Made by a program: the position numbers and the translations under genes. 56,043 nt of DNA from an uncultured Oscillospiraceae bacterium (GTDB lineage Bacteria; Bacillota; Clostridia; Oscillospirales; Oscillospiraceae): NCBI GenBank assembly GCA_947624985.1, contig CANQMO010000018.1, forward strand, positions 1-56,043, written 5' to 3'. Position 1 is the first letter of the stretch; each line of letters begins with the position of its first letter. The notes under the pieces are model-generated. The model searched no databases, had not been told where the DNA came from, and was given only the letters and a program-made list of their open reading frames with translations. Below are positions 16,701 to 23,480 of the stretch, one piece after another.

Positions 16701-16797
16701 GTGGTTCGACATGCTGCAGCGGATCACCGACGGCGGTGATGTGACGGAGCTTGCCGACGCCGCCGTGGAGGCTTCCAACGCCGGTATGGCCGGATAA
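13774..16797 (+). CDS. ABC transporter solute-binding lipoprotein with two tandem near-identical binding domains
   Basis: A 1,007-residue lipoprotein. The signal peptide ends in lipobox LAAC (Cys22). Residues ~26-127 form an extreme Glu/Pro/Ala linker. Residues ~128-517 are an extracellular solute-binding family 1 domain (begins ELLWWAPPTFIQDADD). Residues ~518-613 form a second acidic, Ala-rich linker. Residues ~614-1002 repeat the binding domain almost exactly. A normal member has one domain (~420-450 residues). AGGAGG lies seven bases before the ATG. Downstream are two permeases, nagB and nagA, so the ligand is probably an amino sugar or oligosaccharide. Codon choice in the domains (many GCG, ACG) differs from that of flanking genes. 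An assembly artefact cannot be excluded from sequence alone. Confidence 0.9.
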   Translation: MSMKRLLALLLCLAMVLSLAACGGTKAEETKPEAATEETAEEPAEETADEAEEPAEEPEDEAEEPAEEPEEPADEAEEPAEEEDSGSDTEEPAEGEDESATDAEEEEPAKEPEEEPEDEAEEPEEEVELLWWAPPTFIQDADDPAGTYEEKLVEEFNESHPGITVRVETIDFTTASDKITTAIESGTAADVLFDAPGRIIEYGKNGKLVPLDDMFTDEFVKDVDNEALLTSCQGDGTYYMYPISASPFYMAINEAMWEDAGAMEYVNLEGDRSWTTEDFEKALEALYEAGYNPGVLFCNGQGGDQGTRALIANLYSGSVADMEKYTFNSPEMIKGLEKAQEWLDKGWLGNGVEYNGGQSIELFVAGQTSFELCWGTSAAGNNAATMEENGVTPISLPFPSDDGKAELEYLVNGFCVFDNGDEAKAEAAKEFIKWICDSEDNVVRTGAFPVKTSMGNLYPGDAEKELLAEFTKMYGPYYNTMDGFANMRAQWFDMLQRITDGGDVTELANAAVEASNAEIGIVEEPADELEEAVDELAEEAGEAVAAAAIGAAAAAVDADDEEPAEEPEEEGGEDLQEAIDKLEKDIADAAEEPEEEPEEEPAEEAEEEPEEEVELLWWAPPTFIQDADDPAGTYEEKLVEEFNESHPGITVRVETIDFTTASDKITTAIESGTAADVLFDAPGRIIEYGKNGKLVPLDDMFTDEFVKDVDNEALLTSCQGDGTYYMYPISASPFYMAINEAMWEDAGAMEYVNLEGDRSWTTEDFEKALEALYEAGYNPGVLFCNGQGGDQGTRALIANLYSGSVADMEKYTFNSPEMIKGLEKAQEWLDKGWLGNGVEYNGGQSIELFVAGQTSFELCWGTSAAGNNAATMEENGVTPISLPFPSDDGKAELEYLVNGFCVFDNGDEAKAEAAKEFIKWICDSEDNVVRTGAFPVKTSMGNLYPGDAEKELLAEFTKMYGPYYNTMDGFANMRAQWFDMLQRITDGGDVTELADAAVEASNAGMAG
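14143..15323 (+). repeat. direct repeat unit 1 within the binding-protein gene
   Basis: First copy of a 1,181-bp direct repeat, offset 1,458 bp (486 codons, in frame) from unit 2. Only about three base differences were found by eye, one of them changing Asn to Asp (codon at 15298 versus 16756). Confidence 0.93.
15601..16781 (+). repeat. direct repeat unit 2 within the binding-protein gene
   Basis: Second copy of the 1,181-bp repeat. It begins in the acidic linker (GAGGAAGAAG) and ends in GCTTCCAACGC, beyond which the copies diverge completely. Confidence 0.93.
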
Positions 16798-16844
16798 CGG
16801 CACCGATCGCAGCAGGCGTTTGCCTTACATGTGGTTTTAATGAA

Positions 16845-16884
16845 GGCCGCCTCCCCGCGCAGGCGGGGAGGCGGTCTCATTTTC
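16845..16884 (+). terminator. intra-operon hairpin between binding protein and permeases
   Basis: Perfect 12-bp stem CCGCCTCCCCGC (16847-16858)/GCGGGGAGGCGG (16863-16874) with a GCAG loop, then TCTCATTTTC, a weak U-tract. It is likely an attenuator/processing hairpin that lets the binding protein be made in excess over the permeases. Confidence 0.65.
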
Positions 16885-16901
16885 AAAGAAGGGAGGATAA
16901 T

Positions 16902-17831
16902 ATGGCTCGGAATAACGCTCCCGCTATCCCCGGCGGCAGCCACGCGCTCAGACGGCGCGAGACGATAACGGCCTATCTTTTCATGCTGCCGGCCCTGTGC
17001 TTCTTCGCGGCCTTCGTGGTCCTGCCCATGATCATGGGTATTGTGACCAGCATGTTCAATTATACTATGAAAAATCCCGTCTCCAAGGAGACGTTCATCG
17101 GGCTAAAAAACTATAAGGACCTGTTTCATGACAGCGTGTTTCTGCGCTCCATGGGGAACACGTTCTTCCTGGTGGTAGTCACGGTCCCCTCGGTCACGCT
17201 GTTTTCCCTGTGGGTCAGCTCCGTGATCTACAAGATGAAGCCGGGCTGGTGCTCCTTTTTCCGGTGCGTGTTCTATCTGCCGGTGGTCACGGGCACCGTG
17301 GCGGTGGTGGTGGTCTGGCGATGGATGTTCGACGGCTACAGCGGTATCCTCAACTATCTGCTGAAGGCCGTGGGCCTCATCGACAGGAACATCCGCTTTC
17401 TGGGGGACACGCGCTTTGCCATCTGGTGTATCATAACCATCATGTTCACCACCTATGTGGGCCAGCCCATCGTGCTGTATGTGGCGGCTCTTGGCAACGT
17501 GGATCAGTCCCTGGTGGAGGCGGCCCAGGTGGACGGGGCCAACAATATGCAGGTCTTTTGGAAGATCAAATGGCCCCAGATCATGCCCACCACCCTCTAT
17601 ATCGTGGTCATAACCACCATCAATACGTTCCAGTGCTTCTCGCTGATCCAGCTGCTCACCTCCGGCGGGCCGTCGGGCAGCACCAACACAGTGATGTATT
17701 ACCTCTATCAAAACGCGTTCTCGCTGTACAAATACGGCTATGCCAACTCCATGGGCGTCATCCTTGCCATCGTCATCGCCATATTGAGCGCCATCCAGTT
17801 CAAGGTGATGAGCAAGGACGTCTCGTATTGA
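16902..17831 (+). CDS. carbohydrate ABC transporter permease (MalF-like)
   Basis: A 309-residue inner-membrane permease with six transmembrane segments and the binding-protein-dependent transport EAA loop EAAQVDGANNMQVFWKIKWP, where the ATPase docks. RBS GGGAGG precedes the ATG. It is the second gene of the binding protein-permease-permease-nagB-nagA operon. No ATPase gene accompanies it, so a shared multi-sugar ATPase (MsiK/MsmK type) encoded elsewhere is presumed. Confidence 0.92.
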   Translation: MARNNAPAIPGGSHALRRRETITAYLFMLPALCFFAAFVVLPMIMGIVTSMFNYTMKNPVSKETFIGLKNYKDLFHDSVFLRSMGNTFFLVVVTVPSVTLFSLWVSSVIYKMKPGWCSFFRCVFYLPVVTGTVAVVVVWRWMFDGYSGILNYLLKAVGLIDRNIRFLGDTRFAIWCIITIMFTTYVGQPIVLYVAALGNVDQSLVEAAQVDGANNMQVFWKIKWPQIMPTTLYIVVITTINTFQCFSLIQLLTSGGPSGSTNTVMYYLYQNAFSLYKYGYANSMGVILAIVIAILSAIQFKVMSKDVSY

Positions 17832-17844
17832 GGAGGGCGGAAGT

Positions 17845-18672
17845 ATGAAGACCAGAAAGATCACATTTTACAGGTTCATCTCGATCCTGCTGCTGGCAGT
17901 GATCGCGTTCACATTCATCTTTCCCTTTTATTGGATACTGACTGGCTCGCTGAAACGGCAGAACGTGGCCATCAAGCTGCCGCCGGAGTGGTTCCCGCTG
18001 CATCCCACGCTGGAGAACTTCCAGAAGCTGTTCAAAAACCCGGCGGGGAACTGGATGTTCAACACGGTGTTCATCTCCCTGTGCAGCATGGCCCTGGTGT
18101 GCGCCACCGCCTCCATGGCGGGGTATGTGCTGGCGAAAAAGCGGTTTTACGGCCGGGCCGTCGTATTCAGCCTGATCATCTGCGCCATGGCTCTGCCCAA
18201 GCAGGTGGTGCTGGTGCCGCTGGTGCGGATCATGGCGCGGCTGAAGCTGGCGGACACGCTTTGGGCCGTGATCCTGCCCACGGTGGGCTGGCCCTTCGGC
18301 GTGTTTTTGATGAAGCAGTTTTCCGAGACGGTCCCCACGGAGATCCTGGAGGCGGCCCGTATCGACGGGGCGGGGGAGGTCCGCACGTTCCTGCGGGTGG
18401 TCTGTCCCATCATCAAGCCCGCTTTCGGCGCGCTGGCCATCTTCACCTTCATCAATACATGGAACGACTATTTCCTACAGCTCATCATGCTCCAGTCCCG
18501 GGCCAATCTGACCATCTCCCTGGGCATTGCCACCCTACAGGCGGAGTTTGCCACGAACTACGGTCTGCTGATGGCCGGGGCCGCGCTGGGAGCCGTGCCG
18601 ATCGTGACGGTGTTTTTGGTATTCCAGAAATTCTTCACCCAGGGTATCACCATGGGCGCTGTGAAAGGATGA
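17845..18672 (+). CDS. carbohydrate ABC transporter permease (MalG-like)
   Basis: A 275-residue permease with six transmembrane segments, the second half of the heterodimeric pore. The EAA loop is EAARIDGAGEVRTFLRVVCP; TWNDYFLQLIML near the end is typical of MalG/UgpE-like subunits. RBS GGAGGGCGGAAGT precedes the ATG. Its last codons overlap nagB (ATGA). Confidence 0.92.
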   Translation: MKTRKITFYRFISILLLAVIAFTFIFPFYWILTGSLKRQNVAIKLPPEWFPLHPTLENFQKLFKNPAGNWMFNTVFISLCSMALVCATASMAGYVLAKKRFYGRAVVFSLIICAMALPKQVVLVPLVRIMARLKLADTLWAVILPTVGWPFGVFLMKQFSETVPTEILEAARIDGAGEVRTFLRVVCPIIKPAFGALAIFTFINTWNDYFLQLIMLQSRANLTISLGIATLQAEFATNYGLLMAGAALGAVPIVTVFLVFQKFFTQGITMGAVKG

Positions 18673-19433
18673 AAGAGAAAATGCAGATCTATGTCACCAA
18701 AGATTATGAGGCTATGAGCCGCAGCGCTGCGGCCGTCATCGCGGCCCAGGTCATCGCCGACCCCCACAGCCTGCTGGGCCTGGCCACCGGGTCCAGCCCG
18801 GTGGGGCTGTACCAAAACCTGATCGCCGGCTGCGCGGCGGGGGACCTGGACTTCTCTCACGTCACCACCGTGAATCTGGACGAGTACGCGGGGCTGGACG
18901 GCTCCCATGACCAGAGCTACCGGTATTTCATGAATACCAACCTTTTCGACCACATCAACATCGACAAGGCCAACACCAATGTGCCCAACGGCAAGGCGGA
19001 GGACCCGGAGGAGGAGTGCCGCCGGTATGAGGCGCTGCTCAAAAAGCTGGGCCCGGCGGACATCCAGCTTCTGGGCATGGGCCGCAACGGCCACATCGGC
19101 TTCAACGAGCCCGGCGACGCCTTCATCGCCCCCACCCACGTGGTGGAGCTCACCGACTCCACCATCGATGCCAACGCCCGGTTCTTTGCCAGCCGGGACG
19201 AGGTGCCCAAAAAGGCCCTGACCATGGGCGTGGGCGCCATCATGCGTGCCAAACGGGTGCTGGTGGTGGTCAGCGGACAGGATAAGGCCGCGGCGGTGAA
19301 GGCCGCCTTTGCCGGCCCCATCACCCCCCAGGTCCCCGCGTCTATCCTACAGCTGCACCCGGACGTGGTGCTGGTGGGCGACCAGGACGCCCTGGCGGGC
19401 CTGCTGGAGACGGGGGTGGCGGCATGCGGCTGA
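18669..19433 (+). CDS. nagB: glucosamine-6-phosphate deaminase
   Basis: A 254-residue NagB that converts glucosamine-6-phosphate to fructose-6-phosphate and ammonia. Motifs: LGLATGSSPVGLY (phosphate loop), NLDEYAGL (catalytic Asp region) and LGMGRNGHIGFNEPG (active-site His/Glu loop). The ATG at 18669 overlaps the permease stop; an alternative ATG lies four codons on. Its 3' end overlaps nagA by 10 bases, indicating tight coupling. Cytoplasmic. Confidence 0.95.
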   Translation: MKEKMQIYVTKDYEAMSRSAAAVIAAQVIADPHSLLGLATGSSPVGLYQNLIAGCAAGDLDFSHVTTVNLDEYAGLDGSHDQSYRYFMNTNLFDHINIDKANTNVPNGKAEDPEEECRRYEALLKKLGPADIQLLGMGRNGHIGFNEPGDAFIAPTHVVELTDSTIDANARFFASRDEVPKKALTMGVGAIMRAKRVLVVVSGQDKAAAVKAAFAGPITPQVPASILQLHPDVVLVGDQDALAGLLETGVAACG

Positions 19434-20533
19434 CCGGCGGACGGGTCTTTGACCCGCAAAAGGGCTTTGTGCTCCGGGACTTGTGCCTGGAAGGGGAGAC
19501 CATCGTGTCCCACAGCGGCGGCGAGACCGTTGACCTTTCCGGCTGCTATATCATCCCGGGCCTGACGGACCTGCACTTCCACGGCTGCATGGGCGCGGAC
19601 TTCTCGGACGGAGACCCCGCGGGATTGCAGACCATGGCCGACTACGAACTGAGCCGGGGCGTGACCCAGTTCTGCCCGGCGGGCATGACGCTGGACGTGC
19701 CCCAGCTGGAGAAGATATGCCGGACCGCCGCGGACCACAAAAAGAATTCCACGTCCGGCTCCGACCTGGTGGGGGTGAATCTGGAGGGCCCGTTCCTGTC
19801 CCAGGCCAAGAAGGGCGCCCAGAACGGCGCCTGGATACGGGACCCGGACCCGGAGCTGCTGCTGCGGCTCAAGGAGCTCTCCGGCGGGCTGGTGAAGCTG
19901 GTGAGCCTGGCCCCGGAGGCCCCCGGCGCCATTGACTTCATCCGGAAGGTGAAAGGCGAGGTCACGGTCAGCGTGGCCCACACCGCCTGTAACTACGACC
20001 AGGCCCTGGCGGCTTTCAGCGCGGGCGCCCGGCAGGCCACCCACCTTTTCAACGCCATGAATCCCTTCGCCCACCGGGAGCCCGGCCCCGTAGGGGCGGC
20101 GGCGGACTCTGACTGCCGGGTGGAGCTCATATGCGACGGCATCCACATCCACCCTGCCGTCATCCGGGCCGTGTTCAAGCTGTTCGGCCCCGACCGGGTC
20201 ATCATCATCAGCGACTCCCTGCGGGCCTGCGGCATGCCAGACGGACAGTATGAACTGGGCGGGCAGGACATCTTCGTGAAGGGACCCCTGGCCACGCTGG
20301 CGGACGGCACCATCGCCGGGTCCATCACCGACCTGATGGGCGGCATGGTCCGGGCCGTGGGCTTCGGGATCGACCTGCACAAGGCGGTCACCGCCGCGGC
20401 GGTCAATCCCGCCAAGGCGCTGGGCATCTATGACCGGTACGGCAGTCTGGACGTGGGCAAGATCGCGAATGTGGTGGTGCTGGACCCGGACCTGTCCCTG
20501 CGCTCCGTCATCTTCCACGGCAAAGCGCTTTGA
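19424..20533 (+). CDS. nagA: N-acetylglucosamine-6-phosphate deacetylase
   Basis: A 369-residue amidohydrolase, the step before NagB. Metal and substrate landmarks in order are LHFHG (HxH), VNLEGPFLS (Glu ligand), VAHTACNY (His), HLFNAM, CDGIHIHP and IISDSLRACG, where the catalytic Asp region sits. C-terminal NPAKALGIYDRYGSLDVGK is typical. It is the last gene of the operon, followed by a strong terminator at 20553. Confidence 0.95.
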   Translation: MRLTGGRVFDPQKGFVLRDLCLEGETIVSHSGGETVDLSGCYIIPGLTDLHFHGCMGADFSDGDPAGLQTMADYELSRGVTQFCPAGMTLDVPQLEKICRTAADHKKNSTSGSDLVGVNLEGPFLSQAKKGAQNGAWIRDPDPELLLRLKELSGGLVKLVSLAPEAPGAIDFIRKVKGEVTVSVAHTACNYDQALAAFSAGARQATHLFNAMNPFAHREPGPVGAAADSDCRVELICDGIHIHPAVIRAVFKLFGPDRVIIISDSLRACGMPDGQYELGGQDIFVKGPLATLADGTIAGSITDLMGGMVRAVGFGIDLHKAVTAAAVNPAKALGIYDRYGSLDVGKIANVVVLDPDLSLRSVIFHGKAL

Positions 20534-20552
20534 AGACCCTCTCTCAAATGGC

Positions 20553-20583
20553 AAAGACCCCGGTTTTTCCGCCGGGGTCTTTA
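20553..20583 (+). terminator. rho-independent terminator after nagA
   Basis: Stem AAAGACCCCGG/CCGGGGTCTTT with a T-rich loop and A/T flanks. Confidence 0.88.
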
Positions 20584-20652
20584 CCATTTTCCATCGGAAA
20601 ACGCGGGAAGATAAGATCTCCATAATTTTTGTTATTTTTTTGTTATTTATAC

Positions 20653-20680
20653 TTGTTTTTTGTAATTTTTGTAATATAAT
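20653..20680 (+). promoter_or_regulatory. promoter of the AAA+ ATPase gene
   Basis: TTGTTT (20653-20658), 16 bp, TATAAT (20675-20680), in a very AT-rich tract with tandem TTTTTGTAA words. The downstream leader is about 60 bp. Confidence 0.5.
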
Positions 20681-20744
20681 ATAGGATACACCGCTCTTTC
20701 GGGCGGATCGGAAGCGGAAGCGGACGGAAAGGGGGACGGAGAGC

Positions 20745-22187
20745 ATGCCGACCCAGTGGAAGCGGTCTCCGGAGGAACTGCACAAGACGTATGTAGCCAA
20801 CACAGAGGCATTTTACCGCATTGCGGGCCGGGGGCTGGCGGGGCAGATGGACGATTTCTGTGTGTCCTGCGCGTTGCAGCTTTTTTCTCACAGCGCCAGT
20901 CTCACCGAGGAACACGCCGCCGCGGTCAACGCTCTGTACTCCAAAGGGCGGCCCCAGCCCAAGTGGCTTTTGTGGGCGCTGACGACGGAGGTCGGCAAAC
21001 AGACCGCCTTTCTGCCGCCGCTGTTTTTCTGGTCCCTGACGGAGCAGGACGTCCAGCGGGGCACCGACTGCTCCCGGGTGTTCATCCGGATGCTGACCAA
21101 CATCCTTCTGTGCCTGGCGGCGGTGGACGACGATGTGACCTATGCCGAAGCGGAGTACATCACCGAGTGCGCGGACAAGCTCTCCGCCCTGTGCGACAGC
21201 GCGGGGGTGAAAAAGGGCAAGCCCGGCCTGCGGGCGGCGGACTTCGTCACCAGCGCCGAGCCCTCATTTCTGGAGAAGAACCCGCCCCGGGCGGCGGGCC
21301 AGACCGGTCCCGCTCAGGCAGAGGCCGGAGGCGGGACTTCGGCGGAGCAGCCCCCGGAGAAGCCCGATCTGGACGAGCTCATGGCGGAGCTGGACGGCCT
21401 GGTGGGTCTGGAGCAGGTGAAGAAGGACGTCAAGAGCATGATGAACCTGGTGAAGGTCCGTCAGCTTCGGAAGGATGCGGGCCTGCCCGTGCCGCCGCTG
21501 AGCCTGCACATGGTCTTCATGGGCAACCCGGGCACCGGCAAGACCACCGTGGCCCGGCTCATAGGCGGGCTGTACGCCGCCATCGGGGCGCTGAGCAAGG
21601 GCCAGCTCATCGAGGTGGACCGGTCCGGTCTGGTGGCGGGCTATGTGGGCCAGACGGCCATCAAGACCCAGGAGGTCATCTCCTCCGCGCTGGGCGGGGT
21701 GCTGTTCATCGACGAGGCGTACTCGCTGGCCAGCGGCGGAGAGAACGACTTTGGCCGGGAGGCCATCGAGACGATCCTGAAGGCCATGGAGGACCACCGG
21801 GACGAGCTGGTGGTGATCGTGGCGGGCTACACCGGGCCCATGGAGAAGTTCCTTGACTCCAACCCGGGCCTGGAGAGCCGGTTCAACAAGTATATCTTCT
21901 TTGAGGACTACAACGGCGATGAGCTCAACGCCATCTTCCACCTCCAGTGCAGCAAGAACGGCTACGAACTGGACCCGGAGGCGGAGGCGTACGCCAAAGA
22001 GTTTTTCACCGGCCTTTACGAGGACCGGGACGAGAATTTCGGCAACGGCCGGGACGTGCGCAACCAGTTTGAGGACATGGTCGTCCGTCAGGCCGACCGG
22101 GTGGCCGCCATGGAGGCGCCCTCCAAGGAGGACCTGGTCCGGTTCACCAAGGCGGATTTTTTGCCGGAGCAGACCGGCGGAAAGTAA
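20745..22187 (+). CDS. CbxX/CfqX-type (SpoVK-like) AAA+ ATPase
   Basis: A 480-residue protein. Residues ~1-190 are a helical, mostly acidic N-terminal domain I cannot name, possibly TerB-like. Residues ~210-470 are an AAA+ domain of the CbbX/SpoVK group: LDGLVGLEQVKKDVKSMMNL, Walker A MGNPGTGKTTVARL, pore loop GYVGQTA, Walker B GVLFIDEAYSL, sensor GYTGPM and arginine finger SRFNKYIFF. Relatives remodel Rubisco or act in sporulation; the substrate here is unknown. It is followed after 29 bp by hemW. Confidence 0.88.
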   Translation: MPTQWKRSPEELHKTYVANTEAFYRIAGRGLAGQMDDFCVSCALQLFSHSASLTEEHAAAVNALYSKGRPQPKWLLWALTTEVGKQTAFLPPLFFWSLTEQDVQRGTDCSRVFIRMLTNILLCLAAVDDDVTYAEAEYITECADKLSALCDSAGVKKGKPGLRAADFVTSAEPSFLEKNPPRAAGQTGPAQAEAGGGTSAEQPPEKPDLDELMAELDGLVGLEQVKKDVKSMMNLVKVRQLRKDAGLPVPPLSLHMVFMGNPGTGKTTVARLIGGLYAAIGALSKGQLIEVDRSGLVAGYVGQTAIKTQEVISSALGGVLFIDEAYSLASGGENDFGREAIETILKAMEDHRDELVVIVAGYTGPMEKFLDSNPGLESRFNKYIFFEDYNGDELNAIFHLQCSKNGYELDPEAEAYAKEFFTGLYEDRDENFGNGRDVRNQFEDMVVRQADRVAAMEAPSKEDLVRFTKADFLPEQTGGK

Positions 22188-22216
22188 GACGGCAGCGCCG
22201 TGCGGAATGAGCAGAT

Positions 22217-23458
22217 ATGAAAGACAAACATCTTGGGATATACATCCATATACCGTTCTGCGCCTCCAAGTGCGGGTATTGTGACTTCTACTCTCTGGCG
22301 GGGTGCGACAAGCGCATGGGCAAGTACCAGGACGCGCTGCTGCGCCACATCAAAGAGGCGGAGGCCACCATGGCCCCGTACTATATCGACACGCTGTATT
22401 TCGGCGGCGGCACCCCCAGCTATTACGGGGCGAAGCGGCTGACGGAGCTGTTCAACGCCTTGAAGCGGGCGGGAAAGGTGCTCAAGAGCGCGGAGGTGAC
22501 CGTGGAGTGCAACCCGGACAGCGTATCCCGGCACGACCTGGCCCTTCTGAAAAAGGAGGGCGTGAACCGCATTTCTCTGGGGGTCCAGTCCGCCAGTGAC
22601 GATCTTTTGAAGATCATCGGCCGGCGGCACAACTTCACCCAAGTGAAAAAGGCGGTGAAGCTGATCCGGGCGGAGGGGTTCGACAACCTGAGCGTGGACC
22701 TGATCTACGGCCTGCCGAACCAGACCAAGGGGGACTGGGCCGAGTCGCTGGCCAAGGTGCTGGATCTGGAGCCGGACCACATGAGCTGTTACGGCCTGAA
22801 GCTGGAGGAGGGCACGCCCATGTTCGACCAGTACAGGGACAGCCCCGTCATCCCCACCGACGACGAGCAGGCGGATATGTATCTTTACACCGTGGAGACG
22901 CTGAACCATTACGGATATCAGCAGTATGAGGTGTCGAATTTCGCCAGGCGCGGCAAGGCGTGCCGGCATAACATGAAATACTGGGACCTGGAGGACTACC
23001 TGGGCTTCGGCCCCGGGGCCCACTCCTGCATGGGCAACACCCGTTTCAGCTTCGTCCGGGATATGAACGCCTACATCCGGGGCGTCACCCAGGGGGATAG
23101 CATTCTGGACGAGTATGAAAAGCTGGACGAGCTGGACCGGGCGGCGGAGTATCTTATGCTGGGCATGCGCCGCAGCAGGGGCATATCCAGCGAGGAATAT
23201 CACCAGGTCTACCGCAGCGACTTCGCCCCCATCGAGGCGCTGCTTCTGGAATACGAGAAGGACGGCTGGACAAAGAAATTTGACGGCCGGTGGTGCTTCA
23301 CCCCCCAGGGCTTTTTGCTGTCGAACATACTGATCGGCTCGCTGTGGGAGGCCCAGGCGGAGCACCGTATCAGCGGTAATCCCTGGATCGAGGAGAATCT
23401 GAACGTGGGCGTGGGCGAACTGACAGGTGCGTCCGACGGCGGCGAGCTGCGTATCTGA
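22217..23458 (+). CDS. hemW: radical SAM heme chaperone HemW (coproporphyrinogen III oxidase-like)
   Basis: A 413-residue radical SAM protein. The 4Fe-4S cysteines are C15, C19 and C22 in CASKCGYCDF, the HemW CxxxCxxC pattern; FGGGTPS follows. Mid-domain motifs are VTVECNPD, GVNRISLGVQS, NLSVDLIYGLPNQ and YEVSNFA. The C-terminal HemN-type helical domain (ITR...GMRRSRGIS) is present. Family members insert heme into apoproteins rather than oxidising coproporphyrinogen. The 3' end is followed after 22 bp by the VanW gene. Confidence 0.92.
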   Translation: MKDKHLGIYIHIPFCASKCGYCDFYSLAGCDKRMGKYQDALLRHIKEAEATMAPYYIDTLYFGGGTPSYYGAKRLTELFNALKRAGKVLKSAEVTVECNPDSVSRHDLALLKKEGVNRISLGVQSASDDLLKIIGRRHNFTQVKKAVKLIRAEGFDNLSVDLIYGLPNQTKGDWAESLAKVLDLEPDHMSCYGLKLEEGTPMFDQYRDSPVIPTDDEQADMYLYTVETLNHYGYQQYEVSNFARRGKACRHNMKYWDLEDYLGFGPGAHSCMGNTRFSFVRDMNAYIRGVTQGDSILDEYEKLDELDRAAEYLMLGMRRSRGISSEEYHQVYRSDFAPIEALLLEYEKDGWTKKFDGRWCFTPQGFLLSNILIGSLWEAQAEHRISGNPWIEENLNVGVGELTGASDGGELRI

Positions 23459-23480
23459 GACGAGAGAGAAGGAGGGCGTC

